Below are positions 44,740-54,576 of a stretch of DNA of 61,185 nucleotides, one piece after another; within the stretch, counting starts at the first letter, position 1, and each line of letters opens with the position of its first letter. The position numbers and the translations under genes are program-made. The notes under the pieces were generated by a model. The model had not been told where the DNA came from and searched no databases. It was given only the letters and a program-made list of their open reading frames with translations. This DNA is from Myxococcota bacterium (GTDB lineage: Bacteria > Myxococcota_A > Polyangia > HGW-17). Location of the stretch: the NCBI GenBank assembly GCA_018821305.1, contig JAHJMN010000024.1, positions 1 to 61,185 of the forward strand, given 5' to 3'.

Positions 44740-47304
44740 ATGAAATCAATACTTAAATTAATGTTTTTATTGAGCTTTGCACTGGTGCTCGCTTCCTGCG
44801 ATGACGACGATGATACTAACAATAATAATACGAATAATACTAACAACAGTAACAATACAAATCTGAATTGCGGAAACGGATCTCTGGATACCGGAGAAAC
44901 CTGTGACGGTACAGATCTTAATAGTAACGATTGCACCACTGTCCCGGGTAATTTTACTGGTGGAGATCTCAGTTGCAATGCGACCTGCACAGGGTTTGTA
45001 ACAACCGCTTGCATTGCCAATGAAACTTGCGGGAACGGCACTTTGGACACAGGGGAAACCTGTGATGGTACAGACCTTAACAGTAACGACTGCACTACAA
45101 TCGGTCAAGGCTTCACTGGTGGAACACTGAGTTGCGCTTCCAACTGCGGAAGTTTTATTACTACAAACTGCATCACTGTAAGTCAGCAGTGTGGAAACGG
45201 CATTAAAGAAACCGGTGAAAACTGCGATGGTAACGATCTTTCGGGAGCCAGTTGTGAAAGTCTCGGCTTCTCCGGTGGAACCCTCAAATGTTCGGACAAC
45301 TGTACATACAATGCTTCTGACTGTACGGCACCTACCTGTGGTGATGGCGAAATTAATGGTCTGGAAGCCTGTGAAGAATCCGATTTGGGTGGACAGGACT
45401 GTACGACGATTGGACAGGGTTTTGTTGGCGGTACTCTGCAATGTAATTCAAATTGCCAGTTTGACACTTCAAATTGCCTCACTTGTGGTAATAATGTGAT
45501 CAATTCAGGTGAAATGTGTGACGGCAGTAATCTGAACGGTGAAAGTTGCCTTACAATTGGTCACGGGTTCGTTGGTGGAACCCTCGCCTGCAATTCAACC
45601 TGCGATGATTATGACACATCTGGATGTACTCTTCCCACGTGTGGCGATAACATGCTTCACGGTCTTGAAACCTGCGACGGAACAAACCTTGATGGCAATA
45701 CTTGTGCAAGTATTGGTCAGGGCTTTACCGGTGGAACTCTCACTTGCAATGGTACCTGCGACGGGTGGAATACTACTGCATGCACACTTCCGCCCTGTGG
45801 CGACAACAATATTGAAGGTCTCGAACTTTGTGACGGCACAAATCTAAACGGAAATTCTTGCACAAGCGTTCCCGGCGGTTTTGTGAGTGGAACTCTCGCC
45901 TGTAATGGAACATGTAACGGGTGGGATACCTCCTCATGCAACCTTCCCGCATGCGGTGACGGTAGCAAAAACGGTTCAGAACTCTGTGATGACACAGATC
46001 TCGACGGATACACCTGTGTAAGTATCGGAGAAGGGTTCTTCAGTGGCACACTGGCTTGTAATTCTACCTGTGACGGTTGGGTTACTACTGGATGTAATGC
46101 ACCAATGTGTGGAGATGGGTTCATTCATGCTCCTGAAGTTTGCGACAGCGCCAATCTGAGTGGCAATACCTGCACCTCCATTGGAATGGGCTTTCTTGGC
46201 GGCATTCTCACCTGCCTTCCTGATTGCAGCGGGTATGATACCTCCGCATGCATTACACCGACTTGCGGTAACTATATAATTGAAGGTTTAGAACAGTGCG
46301 ATGGCATGGAACTCAATGGTAATGACTGCACTGATCTTGGATTTACAGGTGGCACTCTCAGTTGTGGGACCAATTGTAAATATAATAAACTTGCCTGTAC
46401 TAACGGTTGTGGTAACGGAGTCAAAGAAGGAACAGAAGAATGTGATATCAATGATTTAGGCACTGATACATGCGGTGATTATGGGTTTACAGGCGGAAAT
46501 ATGAGCTGTAACGAAAACTGTACGCTTAGTGTTTCCGAGTGTACGGGTGGTTGCGGCAACGGTGTTATTGAAGGCACAGAAGTTTGTGATTCAGAAAATC
46601 TTGATGGTGCAGCATGTTCTGATCTTGGCCTTGCAGGCACCCCGACTTGTGCTTCCGATTGCAGTGCCATAGATTACAGCCCCTGCGAATTTGTATATGA
46701 AACTGATGACACCGTTAACTTCGCATGGATCGAAATTAAGAACGAAATTGGAGTTACAGAAATTTCTACCCTTGACGATACAAATTCAACGGGACCATAT
46801 CCGATTGGCTTTGATCTTCCATTTTACAGCACAACTAAGAATCAAATATACTTAAGTGCAAATGGGCTCATCAGTTTCGACAGTGGCATTGGCTCTGATA
46901 CTAATAGTTGCCCTGTTGGAAGTTCTACTTATAACAACTTTGTATCGGCATACTGGGATGACTTGAATCCTGATGCCATTGATAAAGCTTACATAATGAA
47001 CTATTCCGTATGCCCATGGGGTTCTTCAGGTCAAGGATGCACTATTGTCGAATTTGACAACTGGCATCACTACAGTTATTCCAGTGGAATTATTGCAGGT
47101 ACTTTTGAAATCATCCTTTTTGAAGATGGAAATATCCTGATTCAATGGTTGGATAGCGGTGCAGAAAACGGCTTAAGCAGTTCAACAGGTATAAAAGGAA
47201 CATCCGCTGCAGATTCTACCACTTATGTTTGCAATACTGACGCTACGATTTCTGATAACCTCAGCGTTTGTTTCGTAAGACCAGGTACCTCCGGTTGCTA
47301 CTGA
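44740..47304 (+). CDS. Giant Cys-rich repeat surface lipoprotein (12 repeats)
   Basis: 854 aa from ATG 44740 with AAGGAG at a 5-6 nt spacing; the open frame upstream is repeat B3. Lipobox LVLASC followed by Asp5 and an Asn/Thr tether. Residues about 45-650 are 12 repeats of 45-52 aa with CGNGxxxxGExCDGxxL...C.....GF.GG.L.C...C. A C-terminal about 200-residue beta domain (PIGFDLPFYST, IYLSANGLISFDSG, FEIILFEDGNILIQW) resembles the NGLISF-type modules of secreted proteins. Probably a long rigid surface stalk with a terminal binding head. Confidence 0.85.
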   Translation: MKSILKLMFLLSFALVLASCDDDDDTNNNNTNNTNNSNNTNLNCGNGSLDTGETCDGTDLNSNDCTTVPGNFTGGDLSCNATCTGFVTTACIANETCGNGTLDTGETCDGTDLNSNDCTTIGQGFTGGTLSCASNCGSFITTNCITVSQQCGNGIKETGENCDGNDLSGASCESLGFSGGTLKCSDNCTYNASDCTAPTCGDGEINGLEACEESDLGGQDCTTIGQGFVGGTLQCNSNCQFDTSNCLTCGNNVINSGEMCDGSNLNGESCLTIGHGFVGGTLACNSTCDDYDTSGCTLPTCGDNMLHGLETCDGTNLDGNTCASIGQGFTGGTLTCNGTCDGWNTTACTLPPCGDNNIEGLELCDGTNLNGNSCTSVPGGFVSGTLACNGTCNGWDTSSCNLPACGDGSKNGSELCDDTDLDGYTCVSIGEGFFSGTLACNSTCDGWVTTGCNAPMCGDGFIHAPEVCDSANLSGNTCTSIGMGFLGGILTCLPDCSGYDTSACITPTCGNYIIEGLEQCDGMELNGNDCTDLGFTGGTLSCGTNCKYNKLACTNGCGNGVKEGTEECDINDLGTDTCGDYGFTGGNMSCNENCTLSVSECTGGCGNGVIEGTEVCDSENLDGAACSDLGLAGTPTCASDCSAIDYSPCEFVYETDDTVNFAWIEIKNEIGVTEISTLDDTNSTGPYPIGFDLPFYSTTKNQIYLSANGLISFDSGIGSDTNSCPVGSSTYNNFVSAYWDDLNPDAIDKAYIMNYSVCPWGSSGQGCTIVEFDNWHHYSYSSGIIAGTFEIILFEDGNILIQWLDSGAENGLSSSTGIKGTSAADSTTYVCNTDATISDNLSVCFVRPGTSGCY
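44869..46690 (+). repeat. Tandem coding repeats of the Cys-rich stalk
   Basis: Twelve units of about 140-156 nt encode the CGNG..CDG module. The first two are nearly identical in DNA, later ones diverge, which suggests recent duplication at the N-terminal end. Confidence 0.75.
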
Positions 47305-47459
47305 TTTAAATATTCTGAAGTCTGCTCTCTTTCCCCTTCATTTATCTGACTCATTCTCATTGCCAATCAAACTAAAAAAGATTTTTAGGACACTAACCAA
47401 TTAAGTGCTTGCTGAATTACTTTTGAGGTTGTAAAAATTCCATCGACAGGAGAACTCTG

Positions 47460-49436
47460 ATGGAATATTTACAGATTGACGGTAACAGTTTAAATATTGA
47501 GCAGATAATTCAAGTAGCACGCAACAGGAGGAGAGTTAAACTATCCCCCGCAGCAATGGAATCCACCGCAAGGTGTCGCGCAGTTGTTGACATGCTCGTA
47601 AAACATAATGTCCCAGTATATGGTCTCACAACGGGATTTGGTTCAAAACGAAATGTCTTTATTGATAAGGAAGATACTCGCAAACTTCAGCACAATCTTG
47701 TCAGATCTCATGCAAGTGGCATCGGCAAACCCCTTTCTGAAGATGTTGTCAGGGCAGCTCTTCTTTTACGTGCAAATGCACTGGCAAAAGGACAGTCGGG
47801 GCTTCGCACCTTAGTCCTTGAAAAAATTCTGGAAATTCTCAATAAAGATATCTATCCCTGGGTTCCGGATCAGGGCAGCGTATCCGCATCAGGAGATTTG
47901 GCACCTTTATCCCATCTTGCTCTTGTTGTAATTGGAGATCCCGGGGGGAAAATTTATGATCCTGCCAACATCATTAAATCCTCAAGACCCGGGAACTACG
48001 TTGAATATCCGGATGGTGAAGGGTTCATAAGCTCTGAACGAAGTAATTTGAAAAATCTTTTCGGGTATGAAGCCATTGACCTTGAAGCCAAGGAAGGACT
48101 TGCTCTTACCAATGGGGTTCAAGTCACCTGCGCCGTTGGTATAATAAATGCCTGGGATACTTCGATGCTGGTAAAACACTCGGATATTGCATCCGCCATG
48201 AGCCTCGAAACAATAAAAGGAATTGCTGGTGCTTTTGATGAACGGATTGCAAACGCAAGACCATATCAGGGGCAGAAAATAAGTGCCGCAAATATTCGCC
48301 TTATGATTGAAAACTCAAGTATTTTATCAATTCCAATAAACCTTGCCATGGTACGAAAAGTAACAGTACTTCTCAAAGAAAGCACTGAAATAAAAGGAAT
48401 TCCTGAAGATTTTAAGAGCAGTATTGAAAAAATAATTTCCAGTCTGGAAAAAATTCGCATTAATCCGCACAACCTGATTACTGATGAAAAAGAAAATAAA
48501 GCTTCACAGTTGCGCCGAGGACTTATTCCCTGCCAGACGGAGATTCAAACTCTCATCCGTAAGCTTTTTAACATGGATACCGATGAAGGTTCTCTTCTGA
48601 CTCTCCGGGAAAATCTGGTTCAGGGTGCTGACATTCTTGAAAAAGCTGTTCCCAAGATTGCAAGTGTTCAGGATGATTATAGTTTCAGATGTGCATCTCA
48701 GGTTCATGGAGCTGTCAGAAATACCCTTTCGCATGTAATGGAACTTCTTACTGTTGAAGCAAACTCAGCAACTGACAATCCCCTGATCTTCCCTCCGGAG
48801 GGACCCGAAGATCTGAATGAATATATATCGTCATTAACTGTGGAAAAATGCGCTGAATCGGTAATAAGCGGAGGTAACTTTCATGGTGAACCCATCGCTC
48901 TCGCTATGGATTACCTGACCATGGGCGTTTCCGAACTTGGCTCTATAAGTGAAAGACGTACTGCAAAAATAGTTGATGGCCGTCACAATAACGGACTCCC
49001 ATCTCTGCTCATTGATAAAAGCGGTCTGAACAGTGGTTTCATGATACCTCAATATACGGCTGCAGCACTGGTTTCCGAAAATAAAAGTCAATGTTTCCCT
49101 GCAAGTGTTGATTCTATCCCAACTTGTGAAAATACTGAAGATCATGTTAGCATGGGCCTGATCGCTGCAAGAAAAACCAGGACAGTGCTTGAAAATACTG
49201 AAAAAATCATTGCAATCGAGCTACTAAATTCTTTCCAGGGACTGCATTTCCGCTATCCCTTCAATCGTGAACTTGGAAAGGGCAACCAGATTGTTTTCGA
49301 TCTCATGGAACAGACCAAGGGTATTGAGTTTGTTTCTGAAGATAGAATACTCGCACCCCTTATTTCTACAATTCTTAATCTTGTAAAATCCAATGAGATC
49401 CTTAATCAGTTGACAAAACATCTCAATCTGGTCTAA
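47460..49436 (+). CDS. hutH: Histidine ammonia-lyase with large insertion
   Basis: 658 aa versus about 510 usual. MIO tripeptide Ala-Ser-Gly at 143-145 (GSVSASGDLAPLSH). Tyr54 in YGLTTGFGS, His84 in LVRSHASG, and NTEDHVSMG with the Glu typical of histidine rather than phenylalanine lyases. The late motifs SGGNFHGEP and GLNSGFMIPQYTAAALVSEN are intact. About 110 extra residues (about 290-395, mostly helical) replace a short linker, plus a smaller insert near 165-205. Product would be urocanate. No other hut gene is nearby. GGAGA before ATG. Confidence 0.9.
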   Translation: MEYLQIDGNSLNIEQIIQVARNRRRVKLSPAAMESTARCRAVVDMLVKHNVPVYGLTTGFGSKRNVFIDKEDTRKLQHNLVRSHASGIGKPLSEDVVRAALLLRANALAKGQSGLRTLVLEKILEILNKDIYPWVPDQGSVSASGDLAPLSHLALVVIGDPGGKIYDPANIIKSSRPGNYVEYPDGEGFISSERSNLKNLFGYEAIDLEAKEGLALTNGVQVTCAVGIINAWDTSMLVKHSDIASAMSLETIKGIAGAFDERIANARPYQGQKISAANIRLMIENSSILSIPINLAMVRKVTVLLKESTEIKGIPEDFKSSIEKIISSLEKIRINPHNLITDEKENKASQLRRGLIPCQTEIQTLIRKLFNMDTDEGSLLTLRENLVQGADILEKAVPKIASVQDDYSFRCASQVHGAVRNTLSHVMELLTVEANSATDNPLIFPPEGPEDLNEYISSLTVEKCAESVISGGNFHGEPIALAMDYLTMGVSELGSISERRTAKIVDGRHNNGLPSLLIDKSGLNSGFMIPQYTAAALVSENKSQCFPASVDSIPTCENTEDHVSMGLIAARKTRTVLENTEKIIAIELLNSFQGLHFRYPFNRELGKGNQIVFDLMEQTKGIEFVSEDRILAPLISTILNLVKSNEILNQLTKHLNLV

Positions 49437-49526
49437 TCGCGACAATCTGATAAACAAACAGACTTGAACCGTTTTGGGATAATATTGAATTTATAATAGG
49501 ACATTAATAAGTTCCTGAACGGCTTA

Positions 49527-49549
49527 AATGTGGGATTTTCCCTCACATT
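49527..49549 (+). terminator. Possible intrinsic terminator after hutH
   Basis: AATGTGGG and CCTCACATT pair with a bulge around an ATTTT loop, then AATTTAACTTTACTTTTTTT. The stem is imperfect. Confidence 0.4.
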
Positions 49550-49694
49550 AATTTAACTTTACTTTTTTTCTTTTGCTGGTAAAAAATTTATCGTCTGAAG
49601 TCTTTTTTTAAGTTCTTCAGGAGAACCCTCCGGGACAAATGTAATGTTTTTTATAAATTACACTGTCTTCCGGAAATTGTAATGGAGGTCGTCC

Positions 49695-50990
49695 ATGACC
49701 AGAATTGATGTTAATAAGGAACTGGAAAACATGAAGAAAAGTGAACTACTTTTACTTGCAAAACAGATCGGAATGACTGGCTTCTCCCGGTTCACAAAAA
49801 TTGAACTTGTCGAAAATGTAATTGACTTCGTTAAAAAAGGTGGCGAGAAACTGGAAGCCAAGCTCGAAGAAATTATCGGCAAATCCAAAGCTGCGCCGAC
49901 CCAAAAAACAAGAATTACTAATGTAATGCCTGTTGCTGGTGCCACTAGTGAAACCTCCGATAAAAGTACTAAAGAAAAAGAGCTCACTGCAAAAATAACT
50001 ACCGGTTCAAAATTGAAAGATGCAAGGGGAAATAAAGAACCCGATGCCATTGAAGATCGGGAAGCCTCTGCCAGAAATGAAATGGAAAAGCTCCGTTATA
50101 GTGGCACGCCACTCCATGCCCGAGGGCAACTGATCACGCCGGATCAACTTCGAGAAATCGACGACGATCTTCCGGATCTTCCCATCGGATACGGTGATAA
50201 TTCAATCCATTTGATGCCGCGAGATCCTCGCTGGCTCTTCTGTTATTGGGACATTAATGAAGAAACCAGGAGCTGGAACGGGAAATATTCCGGCGGTCGT
50301 ATTTTCTTACGGCTTCATGATGTAACCCATATCTCCTTTGATGGAAAAAACAGTTGGTCAATCCATCAGTTTGAACTCAATGAAGATGCCCGCTGGTGGT
50401 ACCTTCCCGTTCCCAGTGAAGGTCGTCATTTTATTGCTGAAATAGGTTATGTCATGCCGAGTGGACACTGGAATTCAATTGGATTTACGGATCCGGTTGT
50501 TCCTCCTCCGGGTGGTCAATCCCCATGGGTTCATGATGTATTTGTAACAATACCGTTTGATGAGCCACTTCCTCTGGTTTCATCTCCGGATAGAATCAAC
50601 TGGCTTGGCGAAAACCTGCCCCCGCGAGACAGTAAGCCTCAGATTCCGCGCTATGGAACTCCCGTGGAGCCGACTCCTTATTATGCCATGAACTTAACAG
50701 ACAGTGGAACTTCGCCGTCCGGAGTGTCCAGTTGGGTTCATATTCATCAGAATGAGGAACATGTTTCAACATTTCCTCTCCGGGTTGATGCGGACTTGAG
50801 GATTTTCGGAGGAACAATCCCCGATGCTCGACTGGAAATAAACGGAAAGGAAGTCCGCCTTGAAAAAGATGGATCGTTTACTCTTTCCCTATCTTTTCCC
50901 GATGGATTTCAGCGACATATAGTAACGGCTACTGGCCCAAATGGAGAAAAGAAAACCATCACCTTGACTTTTCAGAGGCATACAAGTTAA
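49695..50990 (+). CDS. DUF4912 protein with N-terminal Rho-N/SAP-like helix bundle
   Basis: 431 aa, GGAGG 6 nt before ATG. Residues 1-55 are a short helical domain (KSELLLLAKQIGMTGFSRFT) like Rho_N. Charged linker to about 150. DUF4912 core about 165-285 with LMPRDPRWLFCYWDINEE, LRLHDVT and ARWWYLPVPSEGRHFIAEIG. A C-terminal beta-sandwich-like part follows (FPLRVDADLRIFGGTIPDAR). DUF4912 genes often neighbour GH57 branching enzymes, as here (60-nt gap). Function unknown; link to glucan metabolism is contextual. Confidence 0.85.
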   Translation: MTRIDVNKELENMKKSELLLLAKQIGMTGFSRFTKIELVENVIDFVKKGGEKLEAKLEEIIGKSKAAPTQKTRITNVMPVAGATSETSDKSTKEKELTAKITTGSKLKDARGNKEPDAIEDREASARNEMEKLRYSGTPLHARGQLITPDQLREIDDDLPDLPIGYGDNSIHLMPRDPRWLFCYWDINEETRSWNGKYSGGRIFLRLHDVTHISFDGKNSWSIHQFELNEDARWWYLPVPSEGRHFIAEIGYVMPSGHWNSIGFTDPVVPPPGGQSPWVHDVFVTIPFDEPLPLVSSPDRINWLGENLPPRDSKPQIPRYGTPVEPTPYYAMNLTDSGTSPSGVSSWVHIHQNEEHVSTFPLRVDADLRIFGGTIPDARLEINGKEVRLEKDGSFTLSLSFPDGFQRHIVTATGPNGEKKTITLTFQRHTS

Positions 50991-51002
50991 ATTGTTTCAA
51001 AT

Positions 51003-51020
51003 ACGGGAGTTTGCTCCCGT
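51003..51020 (+). terminator. Hairpin between the DUF4912 and branching-enzyme genes
   Basis: ACGGGAG-TTTG-CTCCCGT is a perfect 7-bp stem followed by TTCGCC, so the U-tract is weak. It may attenuate or stabilise the mRNA rather than terminate. Confidence 0.4.
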
Positions 51021-51050
51021 TTCGCCTCCTTTCCACTATGGAGTAAATTA

Positions 51051-52631
51051 ATGCATAAAGGTTATCTTGCTTTAGTTTTACATGCGCATCTTCCCTTCGT
51101 AAGACATCCGGAATACAGTGATTTTCTTGAGGAAGACTGGCTGTATGAGGCTATTACTGAAACCTACATCCCACTTCTCTTAATGTTCGAGGGATTGGAA
51201 AATGATGGTGTCCCCTACAAGTTCACAATGAGCATGACGCCTCCACTGCTTTGCATGCTTTCAGATGATGTACTGAAATCCCGCTACACAAAGCATATTG
51301 AAAAACTTGTAGAATTATCTGAGAAAGAGCTCATTCGCACTGCTAATGACGGACATATGAATTATCTGGCACGTCATTACAACGAAAATTATATTAAATT
51401 CAGGGATTTCTGGCGTCGCTGGAACGGTGATCTCGTCGGGGCTTTCCGCCATATAATGGAAAAAGGAAACCTTGATATTATAACCTGCGGAGCCACCCAC
51501 GGGTACTTGCCACTGATGAAACGTAATCCCGAGGCTGTAAATGCACAGATCGCGATGGCCGTTCAGACCCATAAACGACTTTTAGGCGTTGAACCTACAG
51601 GGATCTGGCTTCCTGAGTGTGCATTTTATCCAGGACTTGATAAAATTCTTGCAAAACATAATATCCGCTATTTTATTGTAGATAGTCACGGAATCAGTTT
51701 CTCTCACCCTAGACCTCGTTACAAGAATTATGCGCCTCTTTACTGCGAAGGAAGTGGAGTTGCAGCCTTCGGGAGAGATCTCGAGACAAGTGTTCAGGTC
51801 TGGAGCAAGGAAAGCGGTTATCCAGGGGATCCCATGTATAGGGAGTTTTATCGTGACATCGGCTACGACCTGCCTTTTGAATACATTGGGCCATATGTGC
51901 AACCAACGGGACTACGCAAAAATACCGGGATTAAATACCATCGCATCACTGGAAAAAGTGAGCATAAAGAACTTTATGATCCATACTGGGCCCACGAAAG
52001 AGCTGCTCTTCATGCCGGCAACTTCATGCATAATCGTGAAAAACAAGTTGAGTATCTGAACAGCGAACTTGGCCGCAAACCCATTATTTTAGCACCTTAT
52101 GATGCCGAACTTTATGGTCACTGGTGGTACGAAGGTCCGTGGTTTTTAAATTATCTAATTCGTAAAGTTGCTTTTGACCAGTCTACTCTTTCCCTCATGA
52201 ATATGAGAGAATATCTGTCCAATCATCCCACACAGCAGGTTGCTATGCCAGCTGAGTCCAGTTGGGGAAATGCCGGATATCATGAATTCTGGTTGAGCGA
52301 TTCCAACGCCTGGATTTATAGGCATCTTCACAAAGCAGCGGATCGTATGGTCGAAATGGCCAAGTCTAATTCTGTAACTGATCCTCTGCGCACACGCGTT
52401 TTAAACCAGATGGGTCGCGAACTCCTTTTAGCTCAAGCGAGTGACTGGGCTTTCATTATTCGCAGTGACACCATGGTTGAATATGCTGAAAGAAGAACTG
52501 TGAATCATCTTCGCAGGTTCACGCGACTTTTTAATGAGCTCACATCTGGCTCCATCAGCGAGGACTGGCTTACAAAAGTTGAAGCTCTCGATAACATTTT
52601 CCCGGATCTTGATTATCACATTTATTCCTGA
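51051..52631 (+). CDS. GH57 1,4-alpha-glucan branching enzyme
   Basis: 526 aa. GH57 (beta/alpha)7 barrel with HAHLPFV near the N-terminus, the nucleophile Glu in GIWLPECAFYPGL, and the acid/base Asp in APYDAELYGHWWYEGP. The DUF1957 C-terminal helical domain follows (SSWGNAGYHEFW, RELLLAQASDWAF). It transfers alpha-1,4 segments to alpha-1,6 branches in glycogen. GGAG before ATG 51051. Its stop overlaps the next start (TGATG), opening a run of coupled genes. Confidence 0.92.
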   Translation: MHKGYLALVLHAHLPFVRHPEYSDFLEEDWLYEAITETYIPLLLMFEGLENDGVPYKFTMSMTPPLLCMLSDDVLKSRYTKHIEKLVELSEKELIRTANDGHMNYLARHYNENYIKFRDFWRRWNGDLVGAFRHIMEKGNLDIITCGATHGYLPLMKRNPEAVNAQIAMAVQTHKRLLGVEPTGIWLPECAFYPGLDKILAKHNIRYFIVDSHGISFSHPRPRYKNYAPLYCEGSGVAAFGRDLETSVQVWSKESGYPGDPMYREFYRDIGYDLPFEYIGPYVQPTGLRKNTGIKYHRITGKSEHKELYDPYWAHERAALHAGNFMHNREKQVEYLNSELGRKPIILAPYDAELYGHWWYEGPWFLNYLIRKVAFDQSTLSLMNMREYLSNHPTQQVAMPAESSWGNAGYHEFWLSDSNAWIYRHLHKAADRMVEMAKSNSVTDPLRTRVLNQMGRELLLAQASDWAFIIRSDTMVEYAERRTVNHLRRFTRLFNELTSGSISEDWLTKVEALDNIFPDLDYHIYS

Positions 52632-53800
52632 TGATATCATTACTTTTTCTTTCTGGTCTTTCAATAATTTACACTACAAAAATACCTGATGCGGAGATCC
52701 GAAGTGGCTATATTTTAAAGGGAGAGCCAAGGATCTACCCTAAAAAGTTCTTTACTGCAGAGGAATATGGCAGAATAAAGGGTAGTGGATTTTTCCCGGT
52801 GCTCGAAAAAGGGCCTAAATGCAAAGAAGGTTTCTGGTACCGGATCGGCACAGATGCATGGATTTGCAGCGGTTGGTTTATTCCATCCAGATCAAATCCC
52901 GGTGGCAATTTCAACTGGTCAAAGGGATTTAATCCAGGTCGATACTATAAAGCACGACAAAATCGCACAGAAATATATCCCACTTTGGGACACCTGAATG
53001 CTGGAAAACCACGCAGATTGAGACTATTGAGAGGCTTTCTCCCCGTAGAAACAATTTTCATTGGAAACTTTCCATGGTACAGGCTTTTTGAAAACGGTTA
53101 CGTTCATTCAAATGCCGTAGAACCATGGCCAGTTTCCGCTAATCGCAGTATTTCTGTTAAAAATAAAGAACTTCCACTTCTGTTTACCTCAGGGAAAAAA
53201 GAAATTCCCATTTATCGGAAAGCAGGAAAGAATTGGAAAGAAACGGGAAAAATACCGACATATTCCATAAGGTCCGTTAAAACAGTAATAAATGATTGGG
53301 TTTTGCTAAAAGCACCTAAAGATACCTGGATAAAAAGGGAAGATGTGAATATTGCATTCAAACTCCCTGTATTTAATCCTGAAGTAAAACCTGATGAGAA
53401 CTGGATCGATGTTAACCTTAAGGAAAATATTGTATATGCCGTAAAAGGCCAGAATGTAGTTCGTGTTTTTCTGGTGGCAGCATCGGACGAAACCCCTATT
53501 GGAACTTATCGTATTTATTGGAAGAAAGTTTGGAAAACATTTGATCGTCAACGACAAAAAGAAGCTTATTTTCTTGAGACAGTACCCTTTATTTTATATT
53601 TCAAAGAAAGTTATGCTTTTCATGGAGCCTACTGGCATGATGATTTTGGTCGTATCAAAACTCATGGATGCATCAACCTGAGTATCCCAGATGCAAAATG
53701 GCTTTTCAATTTTGCCTCCCCGAATCTTCCAGATGGGTGGTTTTCTCTGAAATCATCCAATACAACTTCAGGAACTCTTGTCAGAATTCGACGAAACTGA
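52631..53800 (+). CDS. YkuD-family L,D-transpeptidase
   Basis: 389 aa. A short N-terminal hydrophobic segment serves as signal or anchor. Residues about 20-250 have SH3-like character (repeated WYR and VLEKG). The YkuD domain (about 255-385) carries SYAFHGAYW and the catalytic THGCINLS. It builds 3-3 peptidoglycan cross-links or attaches proteins. Starts at an ATG overlapping the branching-enzyme stop; no clear ribosome site, so coupling is likely. Confidence 0.88.
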   Translation: MISLLFLSGLSIIYTTKIPDAEIRSGYILKGEPRIYPKKFFTAEEYGRIKGSGFFPVLEKGPKCKEGFWYRIGTDAWICSGWFIPSRSNPGGNFNWSKGFNPGRYYKARQNRTEIYPTLGHLNAGKPRRLRLLRGFLPVETIFIGNFPWYRLFENGYVHSNAVEPWPVSANRSISVKNKELPLLFTSGKKEIPIYRKAGKNWKETGKIPTYSIRSVKTVINDWVLLKAPKDTWIKREDVNIAFKLPVFNPEVKPDENWIDVNLKENIVYAVKGQNVVRVFLVAASDETPIGTYRIYWKKVWKTFDRQRQKEAYFLETVPFILYFKESYAFHGAYWHDDFGRIKTHGCINLSIPDAKWLFNFASPNLPDGWFSLKSSNTTSGTLVRIRRN

Positions 53801-54576
53801 TGATAATCAAATTTTTATTATTGATTTTATTTTTTTCAGGGTGTAAAGAAAAAAACTCTGATAAACCCGTTACAGTTCCTGGCCATACGCATATGACTAT
53901 CGAATTGATATCCGATTCAGACAATAAAAAAAATAACAGTTCCGATTTACTTACGATTCTAAATAGAATTGATTATCTTAATGTTTTTCCAAATTCACAG
54001 TTACGTAAAAATATCCTTCACATAAATGTCGAGAATAAATTTCCAAGACACCGACTTTTAAAAACCCTACAGCCACTTTTCTCCATCAAGGGCCGCTTTG
54101 AAATAAGACCAATGATGGATCTTCCAACAAAAGAAAATATCAGACTTCCTCGAGGTGTATCCTTCATAAAAAAATGCGGCCACACAATTATTAAAAGTCC
54201 CAACGAAGTGTTCCTTAAGAAAATTATTCAGACTCATTATCAGAATCTTGGTGGACTGTTTATTTTGACTATTCCTATTGGAGATCGAGAGTTTTCCGGT
54301 TCCTCAAGAGAGCTTATACTTTTAGGAGAGCCAATTCCAGCAAGAGCAATTTCCGGAAAATCTTTTTCTGTTTCCTGGAATTCATCCGGCGCTTTGGCAG
54401 GTCTGTTAGACGGAGAAATTTTCGAAGACTGTATAATTCCAAATAAAAACAGAATCATTATCAAAAATCCCTATAAAAAATATTACCCGCAGGTTCTTGA
54501 CACCCTTTTAAACACATCTCCTCTGATTAATTCATGGAAAATGGGTACTATTGTATCGGAGTATAAAAATAAATGA
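53800..54576 (+). CDS. Lipoprotein of unknown function
   Basis: 258 aa. ATG 53800 overlaps the previous stop (TGATGA). Lipobox ILFFSGC. Two similar alpha/beta halves with strands ILHINVENK and ILLGEPIPARAISGKSF, possibly a SecD-periplasmic-head-like ferredoxin fold (IPARAISG...LAGLLDGE). Not assignable with confidence. Lies between an L,D-transpeptidase and uppS, hinting at an envelope role. Confidence 0.6.
   Translation: MIIKFLLLILFFSGCKEKNSDKPVTVPGHTHMTIELISDSDNKKNNSSDLLTILNRIDYLNVFPNSQLRKNILHINVENKFPRHRLLKTLQPLFSIKGRFEIRPMMDLPTKENIRLPRGVSFIKKCGHTIIKSPNEVFLKKIIQTHYQNLGGLFILTIPIGDREFSGSSRELILLGEPIPARAISGKSFSVSWNSSGALAGLLDGEIFEDCIIPNKNRIIIKNPYKKYYPQVLDTLLNTSPLINSWKMGTIVSEYKNK

Noticed and set aside
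44767-46124. Long minus-strand frames opposite the Cys-repeat lipoprotein
   Set aside because: They mirror the repeat periodicity of the sense gene and have no independent coding features.
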